A stretch of 64,000 bases of DNA. Origin: Prosapia bicincta. Lineage: Eukaryota > Arthropoda > Insecta > Hemiptera > Cercopidae. Within the stretch, counting starts at the first letter, position 1. Every line of letters starts with the position of its first letter. Position numbers and translations under genes: made by a program. The notes below the pieces were generated by a model. The model made no database searches. It was not told the DNA's origin and was given only the letters and a program-made list of their open reading frames with translations. Shown here in pieces: positions 35,575 through 48,000 of this stretch. The DNA is taken from positions 1,109,501 to 1,173,500 of the forward strand of contig JBAIZL010000028.1 in NCBI GenBank assembly GCA_036971475.1, given 5' to 3'.

Positions 35575-35618
<44 letters not shown>

Positions 35619-35620
35619 AA

Positions 35621-35672
<52 letters not shown>
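35563..35672. repeat. (TA)n tracts inside a palindrome
   Basis: TATGTTGTTTTAAAATA, then (TA)n, then TATTTTAAAACAACATA, then a second (TA)n to about 35672. The first half is a perfect inverted repeat around the TA core. Confidence 0.95.
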
Positions 35673-35674
<2 letters not shown>

Positions 35675-36479
35675 TGGAAGTAGTGGTGTAATTGTAATTT
35701 GACGAAAAGTAACTAAAATGGAATTGATTTGTTTGTTACAATTACGTCTATGTTCAGTATAAATGCGTTTACCTTTATGTTACATTCCAGTGATTACATT
35801 GTTTTAATAATTATTGTTTTAAAGGTTAATTCTATGTTAAAAAGCATTTTAAAAATCAATGTATTTTTTCCATTTTAATTTCAGGATGGAATTTACTGAT
35901 TAAAAATGCAAAAATTTTTTTTCGAAGTAAAAAATACACATATACTACTTTATATTGGACGATTAAGGCGAGTTAAGTCTTGGTTAAAGATAAAAGCTCA
36001 GATCGTCATTGATGTTGGCTTGCTTGATCAGAGATGCAGCTCTAGGAATGATTTTCTATCTTCTTGCTCGCTTTAAGTTAGAGAATTTTCAGGTTAGAAA
36101 AACTAAGTCTTTGGGTACCAGGTAATATTTCTTTAGTTAACCACACGGGAAGGCTAGTAAATCATTTTTATTTTTACACATATGTAAGACAGTCGTTTGT
36201 GCTGAATACAGACATTTCTATCAATTCAAAATAATTTCTGTTTACACACCGTTACTTTTACTTGTCTTTATCGATTTTAATTATAAAGCACTTTTGACGG
36301 TTAGTTTGCTTCTTTAATCTCCAACTCATTTACTCAGCCCTTTCTACAACAAGTTACAAAGTCTTATTCCGTACTGAATTATTTATAGACACTTTTATAT
36401 GAGAAATATAGCAATTGTTTCAGAGTGAGTAGATGAGGTCACTTTAGATATATTGTAGTAGGCCTACATATAAAACTCA
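35673..36479. other. AT-rich single-copy DNA
   Basis: No gene or repeat recognised. TAGGCCTA lies at 36459. Confidence 0.5.
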
Positions 36480-36665
36480 CATGTGGAGGAGTAGGCAAAC
36501 GTGACGTCACAGCGTGGACGTACTACTACAACTAGATTGCTAACTCTTCCCTCCTCTATACACCTCTATAATCTATAAACAATCGCGATGCTCTTACTCC
36601 CCCTCTCTCGTTCTACCGAATTGTCCCGAATATTTGCGAAAGGTAAACCTGGGAGTACAATAACG
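36480..36665. promoter_or_regulatory. Candidate regulatory island with a perfect CRE
   Basis: A balanced-composition patch. It contains the palindrome TGACGTCA at 36502-36509, the binding site of CREB/ATF-type bZIP factors, and CTATAAACAATC near 36574, which resembles fork-head/Sox-type sites. A promoter is possible but no TATA/initiator/ORF arrangement follows. Confidence 0.28.
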
Positions 36666-37756
36666 CTACTGCTTTCGTATTCCCTTAAAGTTTATTCTGA
36701 GATTATATTTAAAAATCATTTTTACATGTATCAAGAAATTATGTTGCCAGATAATGTTATCAGATAATTTATAGCCTACGATATTTCTGAGTTTTCAGTT
36801 TGTAATTTATTAAACATAACATCCAAAAATGAAAAAGCTGTCAGTGTTGACGAATGCCATGATGTGTTTTCGAAAATTTTCGTAACAATGTGTTCTTTTT
36901 ATTCCCGTTACACTTCAGTCAGGATATGAAAAGTTCCTGGTAGATATTCCTCGACGGCCGATAGAAATATAAAAATGCCAACACATTATTTTAGTAGTTG
37001 GTAAGTTATTCTTATAGACAAATAAGGCACCAAGTTTAATCTGTGCTTCGTGTAGGATGTACAACTGAGCCGTTTGTAGCGTCGATAGTGGTGACACACT
37101 CATTAGTCATTCGATATCTTGCAATTTGGTGCGTAATGTGTGAAGCAACTGTTCGCTACTGACTTCGGCAAACACAGCTCTGTAGTCACCCCTTTCGTGT
37201 AATCCACTAGTTCCGATAAATCCTGTTACATACATCTGTCGGTGTCCTTACTCCCTCGTCTCCCCTAATGCTTTCATGTTCATCAAACAGACATTTGAAA
37301 TGTCCAAATGCCACATTCAGACATTTGGCGTAACATTTAGCACCAACAGAGAACTGTTACCGATGCTTTCCCGGTAATGGAAGCTTTCCCAATAACTTCT
37401 GTAGGGCAATAATTTGTTCGTAACTATTACGTATATTTTTTAATTAGCGTTAAGGTTTATTGTCTTGATACAATGGAAACATAATATTACCACAGTTAAA
37501 CTGTTGTTTATGTTTACGCCGAACGATTTTAATAAATTGCCTTCACAAAAAGTAATACTGAACTAAATCCTTGTTAGAGCAACGAATCAGTAGACTATCA
37601 CTCAAACTTAGAATTTGATTATAGACGAACATCTCATGGCAATCCAACTCGGTATTTCCTCCATTATTCCATGCTATTTCCTGAGTTCCGTCCAACCTCT
37701 CCTATTTCCTCCATACACACTCACTTCCTAATTTACAATACCATGTCAAAGTGCAA
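36666..37756. other. Single-copy DNA, partly balanced composition, no gene seen
   Basis: Between 36900 and 37400 the sequence is less AT-rich and non-repetitive. Short frames (for example 36915-37103 minus) show no family signature. Possible conserved non-coding DNA; unassigned. Confidence 0.35.
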
Positions 37757-40700
37757 GACCGAACTTATGTCCGGGTCACTGGATAAGCAACTCATGTTCC
37801 GGACCACTTGATAAGCAACTCATGTTCCGGGTCACTTGATAAGCAACTCATGTCCCGGGTCACTGGATAAGCAACTCATGTTCCGGGTCACTGGATAAGC
37901 AACTCATGTTCCGGACCACTGATAAGCAACTCATGTTCCGGGTCACTTGATAAGCAACTCATGTTCCGAGTCACTGGATAAGCAACTCATGTTCCGGACC
38001 ACTGATAAGCAACTCATGTTCCGGGTCACTTGATAAGCAACTCATGTTCCGGACCACTGATAAGCAACTCATGTTCCGAGTCACTGGATAAGCAACTCAT
38101 GTTCCGGGTCACTTGATAAACAACTAATGTTCCGGGTCACTTGATAAGCAACTCATGTTCCGGACCACTGATAAGCAACTCATGTTCCGGACCACTGATA
38201 AGCAACTCATGTTCCGGGTCACTGGATAAGCAACTCATGTTCCGGACCACTGATAAGCAACTCATGTTCCGGGTCACTGGATAAGCAACTCATGTTCCGG
38301 GTCACTGGATAAGCAACTCATGTCCCGGGTCACTGGATAAGCAACTCATGTTCCGGGTCACTGGATAAGCAACTCATGTTCCGGACCACTGATAAGCAAC
38401 TCATGTTCCGGGTCACTGGATAAGCAACTCATGTTCCGGACCACTGATAAGCAACTCATGTTCCGGACCACTGATAAGCAACTCATGTCCCGGGTCACTT
38501 GATAAACAACTAATGTTCCGGGTCACTTGATAAGTAACTCATGTTCCGGGTCACTTGATAAGAAACTTATGTACCGGATCACTTGATAAACAACTAATGT
38601 TCCGGGTCACTTGATAAACAACTAATGTTCCGGGTCACTTGATAAGTAACTCATGTTCCGGGTCACTTGATAAGAAACTTATGTACCGGATCACTTGATA
38701 AGCAACTCATGTTCATGGTCACTTGATAAGCAACTCATGTCCCTGGTCACTTGATAAGCAACTCATGTCCTTGGTCACTTCATAAGCCACTCTTGTTCCG
38801 GGTCACTTGATAAGCAAATCATGTTCCGGGTCACTTGATAAGCAAGTCATGTTCCGTTTCACTTAATAATGAACTCTTTTTCCGAGTCTCTTTATAAGGA
38901 CCTCATGGTCCGGATCACTTGATAAGCAACTCATGTACTGGATGATTTGATAAGGAACTAAGTTCCGAGTCACTTGATATTTAATCATATTCAGGATCTC
39001 TTGATAAGGAACTGAAATCCAGCTTAAGCAACTCATGTTCCGGGTCACTGGATAAGCAACTCATGTTCCGGGTCACTTGATAAGCAACTCATGTCCCTGG
39101 TCACTTGATAAGGAACTCATGTTCCGGGTCACTTGATGAGCAAATCATGTCCAGGGTCACTTGTTAAGCAACTCATGTTCCTGGTCACTTGATAAGGAAC
39201 TCATGTTCCGGGTCACTTGATGAGCAAATCATGTCCAGGGTCACTTGTTAAGCAACTCATGTTCCTGGTCACTTGATAAGGAACTCATGTTCCGGGTCAC
39301 TTGATAAGCAACTCATGTTGCGGGTCACTGGATAAGCAACTCATGTTCCGCGTCACTTGATAAACAACTAAAGTTCCGGGTCACTTGATAAGTAACTCAT
39401 GTTCCAGGTCACTTAATAAGTAACTCATTTTCTGGGTCACTTGATAGGCAACTCATGTTTCTGGTCACTTAATAAGCAACTCATGTTCCGGACCACTTGT
39501 TAAGCAACTCATGTTCCGGATCACTTGATAAGCAAATCATGTCCAGGGTCACTTGTTAAGCAACTCATGTTTCTGGTCACTTAATAAGCAACTCATGTTC
39601 CGGACCACTTGATAAGCAACTCATGTTCCGGGTCACTTGTTAAGCAACTCATGTTTCTGGTCACTTAATAAGCAACTCATGTTCCGGACCACTTGTTAAG
39701 CAACTCATGTTCCGGATCACTTGATAAGCAAATCATGTCCAGGGTCACTTGTTAAGCAACTCATGTTTCTGGTCACTTGATAAGCAACTCATGTTCCGGG
39801 TCACTTGTTAAGCAACTCATGTTTCTGGTCACTTAATAAGCAACTCATGTTCCGGACCACTTGTTAAGCAACTCATGTTCCGGACCACTTGTTAAGCAAC
39901 TCATGTTCCGGGTCACTTGATAAGCAACTCATGTTCCGGGTCACTTGTTAAGCAACTCATGTTTCTGGTCACTTAATAAGCAACTCATGTTCCGGACCAC
40001 TTGTTAAGCAACTCATGTTCCGGACCACTTGTTAAGCAACTCATGTTCCGGGTCACTTAATAAGCAACTCATGTTCCGGACCACTTGTTAAGCAACTCAT
40101 GTTCCGGACCACTTGTTAAGCAACTCATGTTCCGGGTCACTTGATAAGCAACTCATGTTCCGGGTCACTTGTTAAGCAACTCATGTTTCTGGTCACTTAA
40201 TAAGCAACTCATGCTCCGGACCACTTGTTAAGCAACTCATGTTCCGGATCACTTGATAAGCAAATCATGTCCAGGGTCACTTGTTAAGCAACTCATGTTT
40301 CTGGTCACTTAATAAGCAACTCATGTTCCGGACCACTTGATAAGCAACTCATGTTCCGGGTCACTTGATAAGCAAATCATGTCCAGGGTCACTTGTTAAG
40401 CAACTCATGTTCCTGGTCACTTAATAAGCAACTCATGTTCCGGGTCACTTGATAAGCAAATCATGTCCAGGGTCACTTGTTAAGCAACTCATGTTCCGGG
40501 TCACTTGATAAGCAAATCATGTCCAGGGTCACTTGTTAAGCAACTCATGTTCCTGGTCACTTAATAAGCAACTCATGTTCCGGGTCACTTGATAAGCAAA
40601 TCATGTCCAGGGTCACTTGTTAAGCAACTCATGTTCCTGGTCACTTAATAAGCAACTCATGTTCCTGGTCACTTGTTAAGCAACTCATGTTCCTGGTCAC

Positions 40701-43700
40701 TTAATAAGCAACTCATGTTCCGGACCACTTGTTAAGCAACTCATGTTCCGGGTCACTTGATAAGCAACTCATGTTCCTGGTCACTTAATAAGCAACTCAT
40801 GTTCCGGACCACTTGATAAGCAACTCATGTGCCGGGTCACTTGATAAGAAACTCATGTTCCTGGTCACTTAATAAGCAACTCATGTTCCGGACCACTTGA
40901 TAAGCACCTCATGTTCCGGATCACTTGTTAAGCAACTCATGTTCCGGATCACTTGATAAGCAACTCATATTCCTGGTCACTTGATAAGCAACTCATATTC
41001 CTGGTCACTTGATAAGCAGCTCATGTCCCTGGTCACTTAATAAGCAACTCATGTTCCGGACCACTTGTTAAGCAACTCATGTTCCGGATCACTTGATAAG
41101 CAACTCATATTCCTGGTCACTTGATAAGCAGCTCATGTCCCTGGCCACTTGATAAGCAAATCATGTTCAGGGTCACTTGATAAGCAACTCATGTTCCGGG
41201 TCACTTGATGAGCAAATCAAATCCAGGGTCACTTGTTAAGCAACTCATGTTCCTGGTCACTTAAAAAGCAACTCATGTTCCGGACCATTTGATAAGCAAC
41301 TCATATTCCTGGTCACTTGATAAGCAGCTCATGTCCCTTGCCACTTGATAAGCAAATCATGTCCAGGGTCACTTGATAAGCAACTCATGTTCCGGGTCAC
41401 TTGATGAGCAAATCAAATCCAGGGTCACTTGTTAAGCAACTCATGTTCCTGGTCACTTAATAAGCAACTCATGTTCCGGACCACTTGATAAGCAACTCAT
41501 GTTCCGGGTCACTTGATAAGCAAATCATGTCCAGGGTCACTTGTTAAGCAACTCATGTTCCGGACCACTTGTTAAGCAACTCATTTTCCGGGTCACTTGA
41601 TAAGCAACTCATGTTCCGGGTCACTTGATAAGCAGCTCATGTCCCTGGCCACTTGATAAGCAACTCACGTTCCGGACCACTTGAAAAGCAACTCATGTTC
41701 CGGGTCACTTGATAAGCAGCTCATGTCCCTGGCCACTTGATAAGCAAATCATGTCCAGGGTCACTTGATAAGCAACTCATGTTATTGGTCACTTCATAAG
41801 AAACTCATGTTCCGGACAACTTGATAAGCACCTCATGTTCCGGATCACTTGATAAGCAAGTCATGTTCCTGGTCACTTGATAAGCACCTCATGTTCCTGG
41901 TCACTTGATAAGCACCTCATGTTCCGGACCACTTGATAAGCAACACATGTTCTGGACCACTTGATAAGCAACTCATGTGCCGGGTCACTTGATAAGAAAC
42001 TTATGTTCCGGATCACTAGATAAGCAACTCATGTTCCGGGTCACTTAATAAGCCACACATGTTCCGGGTCACTTGATAAGCAACTCATGTTCCGGACCAC
42101 TTGTTAAGCAAATCATGTCCAGGGTCACTTGTTAAGCAACTCATGTTCCGGGTCACTTGATAAGCAACTCATGTTCCGGGTCACTTGATAAGCAGCTCAT
42201 GTCCCTGGCCACTTGATAAGCAACTCACGTTCCGGACCACTTGAAAAGCAACTCATGTTCCGGGTCACTTGATAAGCAGCTCATGTCCCTGGCCACTTGA
42301 TAAGCAAATCATGTCCAGGGTCACTTGATAAGCAACTCATGTTCCTGGTCACTTGATAAGCAACTCATGTTCCTAGTCACTTCATAAGAAACTCATGTTC
42401 CAGACCACTTGATAAGCACCTCATGTTCCGGATCACTTGATAAGCAAGTCATGTTCCTGGTCACTTGATAAGCACCTCATGTTCCGGACCACTTGATAAG
42501 CAACACATGTTCTGGACCACTTGATAAGCAACTCATGTGCCGGGTCACTTGATAAGAAACTTATGTTCCGGATCACTAGATAAGCAACTCATGTTCCGGG
42601 TCACTTAATAAGCCACACATGTTCCGGGTCACTTGATAAGCAACTCATGTTCCGGACCACTTGTTAAGCAAATCATGTCCAGGGTCACTTGTTAAGCAAC
42701 TCATGTTCCTGGTCACTTAATAAGCAACTCATGTTCCGGACCACTTGTTAAGCAACTCATGTTCCGGGTCACTTGATAAGCAACTCATGTTCCGGGTCAG
42801 TTGATAAGCAAATCATGTCCAGGGTCACTTGTTAAGCAACTCATGTTTCTGGTCACTTAATAAGCAACTCATGTTCCGGGTCACTTGATAAGCAAATCAT
42901 GTCCAGGGTCACTTGTTAAGCAACTCATGTTCCTGGTCACTTAATAAGCAACTCATGTTCCGGATCACTTGATAAGCAACTCATATTCCTGGTCACTTGA
43001 TAAGCAACTCATGTTCCGGACCACTTGTTAAGCAACTCATATTCCTGGTCACTTGATAAGCAACTCATATTCCGGGTCACTTGATAAGCAACTCATGTTA
43101 CGTATCACTTGATAAGCAACTCATGTTCCGGATCACTTGTTAAGCAACTCATGGTCCGGGTCACTTGATAAGCAACTCATGTTCCGGATCACTTGATAAG
43201 CAACTCATATTCCTGGTCACTTGATAAGCAACTCATGTTCCGGACCACTTGTTAAGCAACTCATGTTCCGGATCACTTGTTAAGCAACTCATATTCCTGG
43301 TCACTTGATAAGCAACTCATATTCCGGGTCACTTGATAAGCAACTCATGTTCCGGATCACTTGATAAGCAACTCATATTCCTGGTCACTTGATAAGCAGC
43401 TCATGTCCCTGGCCACTTGATAAGCAAATCATGTTCAGGGTCACTTGATAAGCAACTCATGTTCCGGGTCACTTGATGAGCAAATGAAATCCAGGGTCAC
43501 TTGTTAAGCAACTCATGTTCCTGGTCACTTAATAAGCAACTCATGTTCCGGACCATTTGATAAGCAACTCATATTCCTGGTCACTTGATAAGCAGCTCAT
43601 GTCCCTGGTCACTTGATAAGCAAATCATGTCCAGGGTCACTTGATAAGCAACTCATGTTCCGGGTCACTTGATGAGCAAATCAAATCCAGGGTCACTTGT

Positions 43701-44645
43701 TAAGCAACTCATGTTCCTGGTCACTTAATAAGCAACTCATGTTCCGGACCATTTGATAAGCAACTCATGTTCCGGGTTACTTGATAAGCAAATCATGTCC
43801 AGGGTCACTTGTTAAGCAGCTCATGTCCCTGGCCACTTGTTAAGCAACTCATGTTCCGGACCACTTGTTAAGCAACTCATGTTCCGGGTCACTTGATAAG
43901 CAACTCATGTTCCGGGTCACTTGTTAAGCAACTCATGTTCCGGGTCACTTGATAAGCAACTCATGTTCCGGGTCACTTGATAAGCAACTCACGTTCCGGA
44001 CCACTTGTTAAGCAACTCATGTTCCGGGTCACTTAATAAGCAACTCATGTTCCGGACCACTTGTTAAGCAACTCATGTTCCGGGTCACTTGATAAGCAAC
44101 TCATGTTCCGGGTCACTTGATAAGCAGCTCATGTCCCTGGCCACTTGATAAGCAACTCACGTTCCGGACCACTTGAAAAGCAACTCATGTTCCGGGTCAC
44201 TTGATAAGCAGCTCGTGTCCCTGGCCACTTGATAAGCAAATCATGTCGAGGGTCACTTGATAAGCAACTCATGTTCCTGGTCACTTGATAAGCAACTCAT
44301 GTTCCTAGTCACTTCATAAGAAACTCATGTTCCGGACCACTTGATAAGCACCTCATGTTCCGGATCACTTGATAAGCAAGTCATGTTCCTGGTCACTTGA
44401 TAAGCACCTCATGTTCCGGGTCACTTGATAAGCAACTCATGTTCCGGGTCACTTGATAAGCAATTCATGTTCCGTTTCACTTAATAATAAACTCTTTTTC
44501 CGAATCTCTTGATAAGGACCTCGTGGTCTGGATCACTTAATAAGGAACTCATGTTCCGTATGATTTGATAAGGAACTGTGTTCCGAGTCACTTGATATGT
44601 AATCATGTTCCGGATCTCTTGATAAGGAACTGAAGTCCCGGATAT
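37757..44645. repeat. 28-bp satellite array, about 245 copies
   Basis: The unit is 28 bp (CACTTGATAAGCAACTCATG TTCCGGGT); a 27-bp variant (CCACTGATAAGC..TTCCGGA) dominates the left 800 bp. Variants CCTGG, CAGGG, GGACC and GTTAAG recur in blocks. Two divergent end blocks, 38850-39020 and 44466-44640, share the same series of odd units (TTTCACTTAATAA, GAACTCTTTTTCCGA, ATGATTTGATAAGGAACT), showing that two sub-arrays each finish with the same terminus. The tagged block around TTGAAAAGCAAC occurs at 41681, 42241 and 44173, spacings of exactly 20 and 69 units. The short minus frames at 38863-39048 and 44481-44684 arise in the end blocks. Confidence 0.98.
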
Positions 44646-44679
44646 AGAACTCTCTACATCTTTTATAAGACTATCCCTC

Positions 44680-44684
44680 TCCAT

Positions 44685-44720
<36 letters not shown>

Positions 44721-44730
44721 TTTTTTTTAC

Positions 44731-44786
<56 letters not shown>
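44680..44786. repeat. (TC)n and (TA)n microsatellites
   Basis: CT/TC-rich tract to about 44730, then about 25 TA units at 44735-44786. Confidence 0.97.
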
Positions 44787-44789
<3 letters not shown>

Positions 44790-44930
44790 AACTAAGTTAA
44801 AATACATATACAAGAATTATAATTGAATTTACAATTCAAACCTTTTCGTTGGCTAACAGTACCAACATCATCAGGAATAATTCAATTATAACTCTTGTGT
44901 TTGTATTTTGACTTAGTTCTTTATTAATAC
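44787..44930. repeat. Inverted repeat with ribozyme-like centre
   Basis: The left arm from AAAGAACTAAGTTAAAATAC (44787) to about 44830 is the inverse of about 44880-44923 with few mismatches. The centre carries a minus-strand hammerhead-like motif. The structure lies between two (TA)n tracts, as at 34.7 and 52.5 kb. Confidence 0.88.
44829..44882 (-). ncRNA. Hammerhead-ribozyme-like motif, minus strand
   Basis: Minus-strand core CTGATGA (plus-strand 44868-44874). Helix II is TGTTGG/CCAACG, perfectly paired apart from the ends. GAAA is at plus-strand 44844-44847, and ATTC before the core can pair with GAAT after the helix III stretch. The expected palindrome AAGCTT is AAGGTT here, so helix III is weakened. 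The long flanking arms extend the fold. Confidence 0.55.
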
Positions 44931-44946
44931 ACACGAATACTTATTG

Positions 44947-44948
<2 letters not shown>

Positions 44949-44987
<39 letters not shown>
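44949..44987. repeat. (TA)n microsatellite
   Basis: About 18 TA units to the right of the ribozyme-like inverted repeat. Confidence 0.97.
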
Positions 44988-44990
<3 letters not shown>

Positions 44991-45038
44991 GAAATTTTTT
45001 GTAAATTTGCAGCACTGTTTTCTTATATTCACTAATCA

Positions 45039-45136
45039 CTTACACTATAATGTACTTAAACAAGAATCTTATTTAGTGTATATGCGCATATATTCTAAGT
45101 AAGATTTTTGTTTAAGTAGTGCTTTTTTAGTGTAAG
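45039..45136. repeat. 98-bp imperfect hairpin
   Basis: CTTACACTATAATGTACTTA at 45039 folds onto the inverse of TTTAAGTAGTGC...GTGTAAG ending at 45136. The inner 23 bp (ACTTAAACAAGAATCTTATT onward) pair with only two mismatches around a TATGCGCATA loop. Length and shape fit either a tiny foldback/MITE or a microRNA-precursor-like stem. No sequence match to a known family is recognised. Confidence 0.6.
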
Positions 45137-45139
45137 TCA

Positions 45140-45780
45140 TATATATAATGCTCGAACATTAAAATGATAGTGGGCTACTGTAATGAAATTGTCGAAAGCC
45201 GACTCGATGATAAACCATATAAAATTTTGCTTTTAATTTTTCTAAAGATTTCAAAAACCAAACATGGTTACAAGTTGACGATAAATGTTGATTTCTTTTG
45301 GACTTAAAAGCTATTTGGAAGTTATGTTTAAATAATTTGTTTAATTTAGTTTCCTATAGGCCCCGTTTATTTGGAATCTAAGGTATATTTAATTATTAAC
45401 TTTACTTACTAGGATTCCTTGCACTCTCGGCAGACGTTTTCTAAAGTATTAGTAAATACTAGAACTTATGGAAATGTATTAAAGATAAATACTCCAAGCT
45501 ACTCACATGTCTCACTGTTATACCTCTAACTATCAATTATATATCTAATGCAATACAAACAAAATGCAAGAAATTTTGCTTTAATTAATTTTATAGAACT
45601 GATAAATATTCATTATAATTTTTATTTTATTAAAATTGTATAAAGTACTTTGTATAAACGGCATCATTTCATAACCGAGTAACATACGGACACCGAAGCT
45701 TTCTGATGCATCTCGGGACCCACGGCACACTTGGATAAAAATATATCGGACAATGTTTAAAGTGCGCCCTGTTGTTAATA
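45140..45780. other. AT-rich single-copy DNA
   Basis: No gene recognised. The 68-codon minus frame at 45581-45787 has no family features. Confidence 0.5.
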
Positions 45781-46010
45781 AATTCACGTGAACACGTTTA
45801 TTGGCAATTTGTTCCAGCTACAGACCCGAGAAAGGTTAAGATTGATCATATGTTGAGCGAAACGGGCAACATGGGATGATGTAATCTACATGCAAGTTCT
45901 CATTATTTATCACTTCCGTGGGGTAATTGAGCAGGCGGTCACCCTGTGGGGCGCCGCCACCCTGCTTGCCTCCGACGACAAGCCCTGTTTACAGAACTCA
46001 TGGTAGTTAT
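45780..46010. other. GC-rich island, possible conserved non-coding element
   Basis: The sharpest GC rise outside the arrays: GTGGGGCGCCGCCACCCTGC at about 45944, with flanks CAATTTGTTCCAGCTACAGA and TCATTATTTATCACTTCCGT. No frame of length, no repeat. It could be a conserved element or a fragment of an unrecognised gene. Confidence 0.3.
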
Positions 46011-47340
46011 GACAGCATTATTCAAACTATTTTATATATTTGCATTTTTATTATTATTATTATTATTTTATTTATGAATTGTTTGTTTTAATACGAAAAG
46101 TAAGTCTGCTTTTATGTTTCAGCTGTGAGTTTTATGCTACAGTAAAAGTTTGTAAAGCCGTAATATATACTTTAGCGGGTGTAGGGCCCTAATTTCCAAC
46201 GGGACTCTATATCCAAATAGTTCGTTGCGGAAATTATATGAATTTATGTTTGTACTCTTATACAGGACACATTGTAGGCCTATTTCCATTCAAATACTAT
46301 TGAATTATAGCAGAGATTTGTCTCTGAGGGAGTAGAATATTTGTTTTGTCTATAATGACGAGATAATAAAATTTCCCAATGGGAATCTTCTTCAAGAACT
46401 AAAAACATATCTATAATTTTGATTTGATTCATTCTTCACCTGAGTTAGTAGTTTTTGACTAAAAACAATTGAACATAAATATAATAGTATCTTTCACTTT
46501 CCTGTAGAACCACTTAATGTTTGGATTGTAACGGTAAATAGTCTAAAAAGTAAGCGCTATTATAAGTGTCACATAGCTATATAGCTATATATTCAAGTGT
46601 TTCTAGTTAATGTATAATGTCTTTAATAGATTTAATACAACAATAACACGTATACTTATATTTCTTACTTTATTGCACTTGAGCCATTAGCTTACACGTT
46701 AACTTATTAAAATGGAAACACTTGCATGAATAATTTTATTTTTGTCTAAATAAAGACGACCGTTTCAAAAGAAATGCGTGTTCCATTATCAACTCAAATC
46801 GTCAATAACTTCAATTTACCATTGGCATTGGTCAATCACGATTCAAGTAGATAATGTATCAAGTATTCTAAAATGAGAGTTCTCACTTTCACAAAAAAAT
46901 AGGCGCTACTACAGACTATATAAATATATTAGTGATATTTTATAATACTGTTTATAATATACTAGCTTTGGTGTGACGTGTTATTCATTGAATTTTAGAT
47001 TTTGAAATTTAATATTAAAAAATGTTTTTTTTTTAAATTTTGCAGTGATAATTTCAAAAATAAACGTGATTTTGTTTCTAGGAGAAACATTACGTCGAAT
47101 ACCAAACTTCGTCTGAAACAATTGCATCATGAATTGTAAGATTAAAATAAAATTCATATTTTTCATTGAACTTACAGTCATATGTAGAAAATATCTTGTA
47201 TACAATCAAAATAACAACTGATGCTGCCGAGTATATTTTTTTCAGCACTATTATTATTGTTTTAGTATTTCAGTGAGGTGATTGGTTATAAGCTGTTGGT
47301 TATAAAATTATGGAGCTATCCTGTGAGAGATTCACACTTC
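46011..47340. other. AT-rich single-copy DNA
   Basis: A short ATT microsatellite lies at about 46049-46067. TAGGCCTA occurs at 46275. The 74-codon minus frame at 46981-47205 has no family signature. Confidence 0.5.
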
Positions 47341-47358
47341 GAAAAGCTGAGGTTTGTC

Positions 47359-48000
47359 GTCAATGATTTTGGAGTAAATCTCAAACTTCCGTAGTACGTA
47401 ATTGGATACGGGAGAGAAGGGGTGAGGGCGTGAGAGAGCGGAGAGATATCGTCAATGATTTTGGAGTAAATCTCAAAGTTCCGTAGTACGTAATTGGATA
47501 CGGGAGAGAAGGGGAGAGGGCGTGAGAGAGCGGAGAGATATCGTCAATGATTTTGGAGTAAATCTCAAACTTCCGTAGTACGTAATTGGATACGGGAGAG
47601 AAGGGGAGAGGGCGTGAGAGAGCGGAGAGATATCGTCAATGATTTTGGAGTAAATCTCAAACTTCCGTAGTACGTAATTGGATACGGGAGAGAAGAGGAG
47701 AGGGCGTGAGAGAGCGGAGAGATATCGTCAATGATTTTGGAGTAAATCTCAAACTTCCGTAGTACGTAATTGGATACGGGAGAGAAGGGGAGAGGGCGTG
47801 AGAGAGCGGAGAGATATCGTCAATGATTTTGGAGTAAATCTCAAAGTTCCGTAGTACGTAATTGGATACGGGAGAGAAGGGGAGAGGGCGTGAGAGAGCG
47901 GAGAGATATCGTCAATGATTTTGGAGTAAATCTCAAACTTCCGTAGTACGTAATTGGATACGGGAGAGAAGGGGAGAGGGCGTGAGAGAGCGGAAAGATG
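47359..48000. repeat. 92-bp tandem repeat, 7 copies
   Basis: Units starting GTCAATGATTTTGGAGTAAA begin at 47359, 47451, 47543, 47635, 47727, 47819 and 47911. Almost no differences are seen (AAACTTCC/AAAGTTCC, GGGGAG/GGGGTG/GAGGAG), so the expansion is recent. The minus-strand frame at 47749-48111 is a by-product. Confidence 0.97.

Noticed and set aside
37757..44645. CRISPR-like array of 28-bp repeats
   Set aside because: The units are directly contiguous, with no unique spacers and no cas genes, in eukaryotic DNA. It is a satellite.
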